A stretch of 19,324 nucleotides of DNA from DAOUTY01 sp964453665 (lineage in GTDB: Bacteria; Chloroflexota; Dehalococcoidia; SZUA-161), in contig CAYVQT010000057.1 of the NCBI GenBank assembly GCA_964453665.1, forward strand, positions 1 to 19,324, given 5' to 3'. This document shows positions 13,731-19,324 of the stretch, piece after piece (the stretch's first letter is position 1; every line of letters starts with the position of its first letter). Under the pieces are notes generated by a model, which did no database searches, had not been told where the DNA came from, and was given only the letters and a program-made list of their open reading frames with translations. The translations under genes and the position numbers were made by a program.

Positions 13731-14483
13731 ATGTTAGTCTCCAGTCGCCGTAAGCTTAATAGGGTGAAGATGCTACGATTGCTCGACCGGTTGGGAGATA
13801 CCCCCGGTACCGCGGTGTCTATTTACATACCGCCCGGTGTGCCTGTATCCGGGATTGAGAAGGCGCTGGATTTTGCCTTTAATGCAGAGGATGTTTTACC
13901 CGATGTCAACAGGGCGGTAGCTCATTCCACGACGGGCGTTGTCCTTTTCTGGGGCGAGCAGGGAAAATATTTGGTGATTCCGCCATTTCCTGTATCAGAA
14001 AAATTGTTTTCAAGCGGTTACGATGTGGAACTTCTACGTTCACTTTTCAGGAAAGAATTTATTGTAGCCCTGATATTGTTGCGTTTGGGCGCATACGCTA
14101 TTGGAGTGTTTCGGGGACAGGAACTGCTATCCAGCAAAGTAGGGACAGGGCATATTCACCAGCGCCACAAGAAGGGCGGTTCGTCACAGCGGCGGTTCGA
14201 GCGTGGTCGCGAAAAACAGATTGAGAATTTCTTCGAGCGCGTTTGTACACGTGTACAGGAGCGCCTGTATCCTTATGTCAACCAGCTCGACTACATAGTT
14301 TACGGAGGCGAACGTCACACTTTGCTGTCATTTAGAAAGCAATGTGAGTTCCTGGGAACGATCGGCCATTGTACTTTAGGAATAACGTTGAACGTTCGTG
14401 AACCCGGGCAGGTGACTCTTGAAAATGCAATAGACGAGGTCTGGTCAAGCGAAATCATCCAGTGGCGGGAAGAACAAGCTTGA
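13731..14483 (+). CDS. VLRF1-type peptidyl-tRNA hydrolase/release factor (acVLRF1-like)
   Basis: A 250-aa protein with an eRF1-fold look: strand-rich segments (AVSIYIPPG, IVALILLRLGAYAIGVF) followed by a basic loop GHIHQRHKKGGSSQRRFERG (about 140-159) and a helix NFFERVCTRVQERL. The loop corresponds to the catalytic GxxQ loop of VLRF1/Vms1 proteins (Gly150, Gln153), which cleave peptidyl-tRNA on split 60S or 50S subunits. A Pfam family for actinobacterial/chloroflexal VLRF1 exists and fits. It lies 82 nt downstream of mutS2. No good ribosome-binding site precedes ATG 13731; ATG 13770, with AGGG 5 nt upstream, is an alternative start that would lose 13 residues. Confidence 0.8.
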   Translation: MLVSSRRKLNRVKMLRLLDRLGDTPGTAVSIYIPPGVPVSGIEKALDFAFNAEDVLPDVNRAVAHSTTGVVLFWGEQGKYLVIPPFPVSEKLFSSGYDVELLRSLFRKEFIVALILLRLGAYAIGVFRGQELLSSKVGTGHIHQRHKKGGSSQRRFERGREKQIENFFERVCTRVQERLYPYVNQLDYIVYGGERHTLLSFRKQCEFLGTIGHCTLGITLNVREPGQVTLENAIDEVWSSEIIQWREEQA

Positions 14484-14506
14484 GCGTCGCAATAAGATAA
14501 CTCGCA

Positions 14507-14524
14507 GATACAAACATTTGTATC
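14507..14524. promoter_or_regulatory. 18-bp perfect inverted repeat, operator candidate
   Basis: GATACAAA-CA-TTTGTATC has 8-bp perfect arms and a 2-bp centre, which is too short a loop for a good RNA hairpin, and no T-run follows. It lies 24 nt after the VLRF1 stop and 61 nt before the LRR protein start. It is more likely a protein-binding site that controls the LRR gene than a terminator. Confidence 0.45.
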
Positions 14525-14584
14525 GGGATGTCAATCTCTTAGCTATTCAGTTGGGTTGTAAAATAACCGGGGAGATCAGGTCAA

Positions 14585-15865
14585 ATGAGAATAACCGGCA
14601 AAATGGGCATGTTAACCGTCCTGGCGGTATTACTGGGATTTTTACTTCCCGCATCGGTCGCCAGTGCTGACGAAATAGTCACTTTTCCCGATCCAAATCT
14701 TCAGGCAGCAGTCAGCAAGGCAATAGGAAAGCTCACAGGTGATATCTACCAATCTGACCTGGAAGACCTTACCAGACTGAGCGCTGACGTCAAAGGAATT
14801 ACTGACCTTACCGGTCTGGAATACTGCACAGGGCTCACCGAGCTTTCAATTGCGTATAACGAGATCAGCGACATCACCCCGATCTCTAACCTGACTAACC
14901 TCAGCAGGCTCCACTTACACAGTAATAATGTAAGTGACCTAACGCCGATTGCTAATCTCTGCAGCCTGACTCGTGTATCTTTTTCTGGCAACCGGATAAG
15001 CGATATCTCACCCTTAACGAATCTGGACGGTCTTACTGAACTCCACCTTTCCGAAAACGAGATAAGCGACATTACACCGCTCGCGAACCTCAGCAACCTA
15101 AGCATACTTACTCTGCAGAATAACGATATTGAGGACATCTCAGTATTATCGAATCTGACCGGCCTAACTGAGCTTTTTCTCTGGAAGAACCTGGCGAGCG
15201 ACATTACACCGCTCGCCAATCTTACCGGCCTGACTGACCTACGCATCGGGTATAACCAGATAAGCGACATCTCTCCGCTCAGCAGTCTAACCGGCCTCAC
15301 TGTTCTCCATCTTGGTGGGAACAGGATAAGCGATATCTCCACGCTGTCTAATCTCACCAGCCTGACCACACTCTACCTTTGGAAGAATCGTATCGACGAT
15401 GTAACCCCGCTATCTGACCTCAACCAGCTGAGTTTTATATCACTTTGGTTGAATAAGATTAGTGACATTGCTCCGCTCATGGAGAATAGTGGTCTCGGTG
15501 ATGGCGACTTCCTCGACCTGACTGAAAATCCGTTGAGCAGTAATTCGGTAGATATCTACATACCCGCTCTTCGTGAAAGGGGCGTGAAGGTATCCTGGGA
15601 ATCGGCTTGGGACTCTACGCCGACCCCTACTCCCAAACCGATTATGACACCTATAACCACACCGCCGCCATTTCCCACAATCGCTTCCCCGGTACTGACA
15701 CCGGAGTCTACTCCCCCGGGGACGCTGGGCCCTACGCAAAGACCGACGCCATTACCGATATCTGAGGAGGAGACGCTTTTCAATGTGTGGTTTGTGATTG
15801 GGCCTGTTCTTGGAATAGTGATTGCAGGCAGTGCAGGCTATTATCTGGTGCGACGGAGAAGGTGA
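14585..15865 (+). CDS. membrane-anchored leucine-rich-repeat surface protein
   Basis: 426 aa. A signal peptide (about 1-28, ending ASVASA) is followed by a short cap. About ten 22-residue internalin-type LRRs then cover about 80-300, each like LTxLTxLxLxxNxISDITPL. After these come a Pro/Thr-rich stalk (about 335-395), one transmembrane helix (VWFVIGPVLGIVIAGSAGYY) and the RRRR stop-transfer end. The protein should be exposed outside the membrane with its repeats forming a binding surface for protein or glycan partners. GGGGAG and AGG precede the ATG. No enzyme domain is present. An inverted repeat upstream may regulate it. It converges with the NapH-like gene, only 13 nt apart. Confidence 0.9.
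   Translation: MRITGKMGMLTVLAVLLGFLLPASVASADEIVTFPDPNLQAAVSKAIGKLTGDIYQSDLEDLTRLSADVKGITDLTGLEYCTGLTELSIAYNEISDITPISNLTNLSRLHLHSNNVSDLTPIANLCSLTRVSFSGNRISDISPLTNLDGLTELHLSENEISDITPLANLSNLSILTLQNNDIEDISVLSNLTGLTELFLWKNLASDITPLANLTGLTDLRIGYNQISDISPLSSLTGLTVLHLGGNRISDISTLSNLTSLTTLYLWKNRIDDVTPLSDLNQLSFISLWLNKISDIAPLMENSGLGDGDFLDLTENPLSSNSVDIYIPALRERGVKVSWESAWDSTPTPTPKPIMTPITTPPPFPTIASPVLTPESTPPGTLGPTQRPTPLPISEEETLFNVWFVIGPVLGIVIAGSAGYYLVRRRR
14845..15505 (+). repeat. 66-bp coding repeats (LRR units)
   Basis: About ten in-frame 66-bp units encode the 22-residue LRRs. Recurring segments such as GACATTACACCGCTCGC (around 15070 and 15200) are nearly identical, so slippage or recombination could change the repeat number. 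The limits given are approximate. Confidence 0.75.
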
Positions 15866-15878
15866 CCTTTAGTAGATC

Positions 15879-16664
15879 TTACCTGCCTTTATATGAGGCC
15901 GAGATTCGGAGTGCGTTGGTAGGGCAGGTATCGATACATTTACCGCATCTGATGCAGTCGATCGAATTCTCTATGTCCTCTGGCTCCTCGATCTTAACCG
16001 GACAGACATTTACGCACTTCTTGCAGTTGTTGCACTTAGTCATATCAAGCTTGATATTTACAATACCGACTCTATTGAAAACGCCGAGTATACCACCGAG
16101 TGGGCAGAGATAACGGCACCAGAACCGGCCGATGAGGAAGAATGCAACAAGTGCTATCGCCAGAGTAGCTATGTGGACCCAGAAGAACGTTCCAAAGGAA
16201 AGCTCTGGTGAGGCAAAGCGGTGCGGTATCGCTGCGAACAAGCTGCCCGCCGGACAAATCTTGCAGAAGAGGACGTCGGTGGCGAGCCATGCCGCGATTA
16301 TTGATCCTGCCAGTACTAAAAAGCTTGGCCAGGGGTAACGGCGCAGGCTGATGAAATCCCCGCGTCGCCGTATCCATATGACCAAATCCTGCACAGTGCC
16401 GAAGGGGCAAGCCCATCCGCACCAGAACCGGCCAAATCCGAGGGCTAACACGCCCAGCAATCCGATTGCATAAAAGGGGAATTGTCCGACTGCTGCGTAG
16501 TTTTGAAAGACCCCTATCGGACAGGCAAAGGTGGCCAGGGGGCAGCCATAGCAGTAGAAGAAAGGGCATACGGCGCCGGTTTTTAGAAACTGTACGAAGC
16601 CTATGTTAACCAGAATTAGTATTATTAGCTGTGTTGACCGCCTTAATTTGCCTAACCTGCTCAT
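15879..16664 (-). CDS. NapH/MauN-like membrane polyferredoxin
   Basis: 261 aa with about five membrane helices. It has two FWCxxxCP(F/L)G motifs (80-89 and 181-190) of the NapH/NosR/MauN family, further Cys-Pro pairs (CYGCP, CKICP), and a C-terminal ferredoxin domain with two clusters (C211/C214/C217/C221 and C237/C240/C243/C247). Family members move electrons between the quinone pool or cytoplasmic ferredoxins and extracytoplasmic reductases. It starts 6 nt after the 50-aa membrane protein stop, with weak ribosome binding, so translation is probably coupled. A thioredoxin lipoprotein lies upstream in the same direction. The terminal reductase is not in the window. Confidence 0.88.
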   Translation of the reverse strand: MSRLGKLRRSTQLIILILVNIGFVQFLKTGAVCPFFYCYGCPLATFACPIGVFQNYAAVGQFPFYAIGLLGVLALGFGRFWCGWACPFGTVQDLVIWIRRRGDFISLRRYPWPSFLVLAGSIIAAWLATDVLFCKICPAGSLFAAIPHRFASPELSFGTFFWVHIATLAIALVAFFLIGRFWCRYLCPLGGILGVFNRVGIVNIKLDMTKCNNCKKCVNVCPVKIEEPEDIENSIDCIRCGKCIDTCPTNALRISASYKGR

Positions 16665-16670
16665 AAATTA

Positions 16671-16823
16671 TCAGCCGCTGAGCCCCAGGCAGGAGATGCA
16701 GATAACACGTACGAGAGCCTGAACGTCGCCGTATTGATGATACACAACGAGTCCGGCTATAAGAAAACCGATGAGAACGCCCAGCAGGACCAGGCGTATG
16801 GCGGTCAGATTGTGGGCCCACAT
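16671..16823 (-). CDS. 50-aa membrane protein with C-terminal CxxC
   Basis: This short gene starts at ATG 16821-16823, with GGCAGG 8 nt upstream, and stops at TGA 16671-16673. The product has one membrane helix (LVLLGVLIGFLIAGLVVYH, 11-29) and ends in CISCLGLSG, which places C42-x2-C45 almost at the C terminus. The two cysteines could be a redox dithiol or a metal site that works with the neighbouring thioredoxin lipoprotein or NapH-like protein. I do not recognise a family. The coupled position 6 nt before the NapH-like start supports it as a real gene. Confidence 0.7.
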   Translation of the reverse strand: MWAHNLTAIRLVLLGVLIGFLIAGLVVYHQYGDVQALVRVICISCLGLSG

Positions 16824-16880
16824 ATATAATACCTGCCTTTTATAGCTATAGGAGGCATATGCCTTTATTGAAGTTCAATG

Positions 16881-17324
16881 TTAAGTTTGCCACTGCTCGA
16901 TTACTGCTTGAGCTGCTTGGTAGAAATCGGCAGCGTTTACATACCCTACAATGCTGGCGATCTCGTACTGCTTCTCGTATCCATCCGGTTCGGTGAAGAC
17001 CATCGTTGGAACTGCTGTTACACCGTATCTTGAAAAAAGCGTGCTTTTCCCGGCATTGCTTTTCAGGCAGATGAAGTTTGAGTTTAAAAAAGCGCCTAAT
17101 TCCTCATCATTGAACGTGGTATTATCCATCTGACGACATGCGGGGCACAAATCTGTGTAGAAATTTATCAGTATAGGCTTGTTCTGGGACTGGGCGTCAC
17201 TTAGAGCTTCACTCCAGTCATTTAGCCAGTTAACCTTCCCTCCACTACTGACGATGGAGCAACCCCCTGTTATCGCGGTGAGTAGCATTAATAAAATAAT
17301 TAGCGAGACGGCTTTTCTTCGCAT
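16881..17324 (-). CDS. exported thioredoxin-fold protein, probable lipoprotein
   Basis: 147 aa. An N-terminal signal segment (RRKAVSLIILLMLLTAITGG) is followed by C22, which could be lipidated, although the -3 residue is Thr and not the usual Leu. The thioredoxin domain has FYTDLCPACRQM with catalytic C60/C63 and the cis-proline motif VPTMVF. It resembles DsbD-gamma/TlpA-like thiol reductases (DUF255/thioredoxin_7 style). It acts outside the membrane on disulfides or as an electron relay. It lies 57 nt upstream of the CxxC membrane protein and the NapH-like gene, a plausible three-gene envelope redox unit. GAAAGGG precedes the ATG. Confidence 0.85.
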   Translation of the reverse strand: MRRKAVSLIILLMLLTAITGGCSIVSSGGKVNWLNDWSEALSDAQSQNKPILINFYTDLCPACRQMDNTTFNDEELGAFLNSNFICLKSNAGKSTLFSRYGVTAVPTMVFTEPDGYEKQYEIASIVGYVNAADFYQAAQAVIEQWQT

Positions 17325-17406
17325 AGACGCCCTTTCCGGTTACTGCCTAATGTTGGTTCTTATGCTCTTGCAGCTTAAGCGCCTCACGGGCGCTGACTAA
17401 TCATCC

Positions 17407-19053
17407 TCAGGTGCTGCACCCGGTGATCTTGATATATCCTGACTTGTACAAGGTGTCCTGGCAGTAAGGGCTTGACACGGTAAGGGTTACAGTGTAGTAG
17501 CCATTTTTATTGTAGGTGTAACTTGGGTTCTGCAGATTGGTGTCTATTTTGCCGTCACCGTTCAGGTCCCATGCCCAGTTGGTAATCTCTCCGCTTGAAC
17601 CATCGGTGAACTGTACGGTAATTACACCCGTACCTGTAGTAGGATTAGCGGTGAAGTCGGCTGTACAAGTCGGATTCGATACTGTGAAGAAGCCAACAAC
17701 CTCGGTGCCGCTTGAGGTGGTGACTGCTATATCCCTTAACCCCGTTTCTGCTGTCATATTGATGGTGACGCTGACGGTTATCTGTGTATCGCTATCAACT
17801 GTAAAGCTGTTTATAGTTATCCCCTCTCCGAAGCTGACACTGGTTGCTCCAGACAGGTTGGTGCTCGTTATGACCACTGATAATGTATTACCAAGGATGC
17901 CAGAGCTGGGGCTCACGCCAGTTACCTCAAAGCCGCTGGTCAATGTACCTGTTCCACGTGGAGTTGTTACTGAAACATCCCTTGTCCCAATAGTGGCGGT
18001 GGGACTAATCGTAAGATTGGCCGTTATCTGAGTCTGGCTGTCGACAGTGAAGCTGTTGACGGTTACACCCAGCCCTGCTCTAAAAACAATCGAGCTGGCT
18101 TCATAGAAACCTGTACCGCTGACTGCCACATCAAGCGTTTCACCGAGGCCGCCGTGGTCAGGATTAAGCCCGGTGACTATCGGCGGGCCGGGAATTGTAG
18201 CCGTAAAACCTTCATCGAGTGTTCCGCTTCCGCCAAGGTTGGTAACCATTACATCCCTTGAAGCTGCTTTGGCATCGGCGTCGATAGAGATACTGGCAGT
18301 TATCTGCGTCTGATTACCAATTGTGAAGTTGTTGACGGTTATACCCTCCCCGAAGCTTACTGCATTTGCGCAATCGAAGTTTGTGCCTGTGATCACAACG
18401 TGCAGCGTCTTACCCTGGTCACCACTTTCAGGACTTATCGCTGTTACTGTAGGTGGAGCAGGAAGGTTCACGCTGAAACCTCCCGTCAGCGTTGCAGTGC
18501 CGTTGGGAGTATTAATAGAGACGTCCCTTGGGGTTGATGATGCGGTGGGGGATATAGAGATGTTGGCTGTTATCTGGGTCGGGCTGTTAACGTTAAAGCC
18601 ATTGACTGTTATTCCCGCTCCAAAGCTTATTGAAGTCGCATCTGTTATGTCGTATCCGGTAATGGCGACATCAAGCGTCTCTCCAAGAGCGCCGGAGGAG
18701 GGGTTAACCTCGATTATTGTGTTTACTGATGAAACGAGCTGGATGTAGTTTGACTTGGTCTCGATATCCGTACCACCGGAGCCACTCGCGTTTAGTATTA
18801 TTGTGTAGGTGCCCGGGCTGTTATAGGTATACTGTGGGTTCTGAAGTGTACTATCTACGAGCTGGTCGCCATTGAAATCCCATGCCCAATAACTGACATC
18901 GCCTTCTGACATATCTGTGAACTGTATGGTAACGGGAACGGTGCCGGTGGTAAGCGAAGCTGTGAAATCAGCTTCGGGGGGAGAGGGCGTGCAGCCAACC
19001 GCGCCCGTAACCAATATCAGGACCAGACACAGTAACGGTATCACTCTCATCAT
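17407..19053 (-). CDS. PKD/IPT(TIG)-domain surface lipoprotein
   Basis: 548 aa from ATG 19051-19053, chosen for the GGAG 7 nt upstream; ATG 19059 and ATG 19050 are alternatives. A signal peptide (MRVIPLLCLVLILVTGAVGC) ends at a probable lipobox Cys. A PKD domain follows, with AWDFNGDQLVD and YTYNSPGTYTI. Four IPT/TIG beta-sandwich units of about 85-90 residues come next, each with a variant of SGxxGxTLxVxITG and TQITANxxI. A final PKD domain (AWDLNGDGKIDTNLQNP) ends at CST. The DxNGDxxxD loops resemble calcium sites. The domains are typical of extracellular adhesion or carbohydrate-associated proteins. No catalytic domain is present. The four IPT units look like internal duplications. Confidence 0.9.
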   Translation of the reverse strand: MMRVIPLLCLVLILVTGAVGCTPSPPEADFTASLTTGTVPVTIQFTDMSEGDVSYWAWDFNGDQLVDSTLQNPQYTYNSPGTYTIILNASGSGGTDIETKSNYIQLVSSVNTIIEVNPSSGALGETLDVAITGYDITDATSISFGAGITVNGFNVNSPTQITANISISPTASSTPRDVSINTPNGTATLTGGFSVNLPAPPTVTAISPESGDQGKTLHVVITGTNFDCANAVSFGEGITVNNFTIGNQTQITASISIDADAKAASRDVMVTNLGGSGTLDEGFTATIPGPPIVTGLNPDHGGLGETLDVAVSGTGFYEASSIVFRAGLGVTVNSFTVDSQTQITANLTISPTATIGTRDVSVTTPRGTGTLTSGFEVTGVSPSSGILGNTLSVVITSTNLSGATSVSFGEGITINSFTVDSDTQITVSVTINMTAETGLRDIAVTTSSGTEVVGFFTVSNPTCTADFTANPTTGTGVITVQFTDGSSGEITNWAWDLNGDGKIDTNLQNPSYTYNKNGYYTVTLTVSSPYCQDTLYKSGYIKITGCST

Positions 19054-19113
19054 GTCCATTCTCCGCTTAAGCCGTGTTTGGCATTTCTTCTAGTTCTTAC
19101 AGGCCACAATAAG

Positions 19114-19195
19114 TGGGGAAGGGGGGATTCGAACCCCCACGCCCAAAGGCACATGATCCTAAGTCATGCTCGTCTGCCAGTTCCGACACTTCCCC
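19114..19195 (-). tRNA. tRNA-Leu (anticodon UAG)
   Basis: An 82-nt cloverleaf can be folded by eye. The acceptor stem is GGGGAAG/CTTCCCC with discriminator A. The anticodon stem CATGA/TCATG closes the loop CTTAGGA, giving anticodon TAG. The long variable arm is typical of leucine tRNA, and the T stem GGGGG/CCCCC encloses TTCGAAT. The 3' CCA is not encoded. Confidence 0.95.
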
Positions 19196-19241
19196 AGATA
19201 CATAGTGAACTGCGCTCAGTAGAGCCCGACTATTACCACAT

Positions 19242-19270
19242 ACTTTAACATTACATGAACGATGTATCAA
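19242..19270 (-). promoter_or_regulatory. possible promoter of tRNA-Leu
   Basis: On the minus strand TTGATA (19270-19265) and TAAAGT (19247-19242) are 17 bases apart, 46 nt before the tRNA. The -35 box is good and the -10 box is weak. Confidence 0.35.
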
Positions 19271-19324
19271 GGGAACCTCTGATCAAGTTTACGAAACCTA
19301 ATTTTCAGTTCAGATCTTCGGTAT

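Noticed and set aside
14746..15369. 207-aa ORF antisense to the LRR gene
   Set aside because: Its repetitive Ser/Arg/Leu composition mirrors the LRR codons on the other strand, so it is a by-product of the repeats.
14845..15505. Regular 66-bp repeats considered as a CRISPR array
   Set aside because: The repeats are contiguous, in frame and encode LRR units. There are no spacers and no cas genes.
16606..16821. 71-aa minus-strand ORF overlapping the NapH-like start
   Set aside because: It lies in another frame over both the 50-aa membrane protein and the NapH-like gene, and its composition is unlike a real protein. The 50-aa frame is better supported by its hydrophobic helix, ribosome-binding site and spacing.
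17378..17394. AGCGCC/GGCGCT hairpin downstream of the PKD/IPT gene
   Set aside because: It has a 6-bp stem with no following T-run, which is too weak to call an intrinsic terminator.

Overview
The window looks like chromosomal DNA of an anaerobic bacterium, most likely a Chloroflexota (Dehalococcoidia-type) lineage. This rests on a VLRF1-type release factor of the actinobacterial/chloroflexal kind, CooC and CooT nickel-insertion factors that imply carbon monoxide dehydrogenase or the Wood-Ljungdahl pathway, a NADH-dehydrogenase-like diaphorase, and many ferredoxins. The taxonomic call is inference, because no rRNA or other phylogenetic marker is present.

Layout. (i) 1-1910 is an AT-richer accessory segment. 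It starts with the tail of a truncated gene and a doubtful small ORF. It then holds a two-gene MNT nucleotidyltransferase/HEPN toxin-antitoxin-type module with a near-consensus promoter and tandem operator-like palindromes, followed by a cluster of short REP-like repeats. The segment is bounded by a 34-bp direct repeat (32/34 identical). One copy is the 3' end of the intact cooC-like gene at 1911 and the other is an orphan copy at 502-535, so the module looks like a small islet inserted at the 3' end of cooC. (ii) 1911-10159 is about 8 kb of minus-strand genes with short gaps or overlaps. In order of transcription they are: a Fur-family regulator, NuoE/NuoF/HoxU-like diaphorase subunits, a 2x[4Fe-4S] ferredoxin, two thioredoxin-fold proteins, a J-domain protein, a 50-aa coiled-coil protein, a second ferredoxin, CooC, CooT, two unknown small proteins, a DUF2892 membrane protein and a second CooC-like ATPase. 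(iii) 10294-14483 (plus strand) holds a TIGR01777/YfcH-type SDR protein, MutS2 and a VLRF1-type peptidyl-tRNA hydrolase. (iv) 14585-19195 is a cell-surface and envelope redox region: a membrane-anchored LRR protein (plus strand), then on the minus strand a PKD/IPT-domain lipoprotein, a thioredoxin-fold lipoprotein, a 50-aa membrane protein with a terminal CxxC and a NapH-like polyferredoxin. A tRNA-Leu(UAG) lies at the far right.

How the genes may work together. The large minus-strand cluster joins NAD(P)H/ferredoxin electron handling to nickel delivery for CODH. No CODH, hydrogenase or formate dehydrogenase catalytic subunit is visible, so it reads as an electron-supply and maturation cluster whose catalytic partner is elsewhere. 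MutS2 next to VLRF1 suggests a ribosome-rescue pair: MutS2 would split collided ribosomes and VLRF1 would hydrolyse the stranded peptidyl-tRNA. The NapH-like, CxxC membrane and thioredoxin lipoprotein genes probably form a membrane-to-exterior thiol redox unit.
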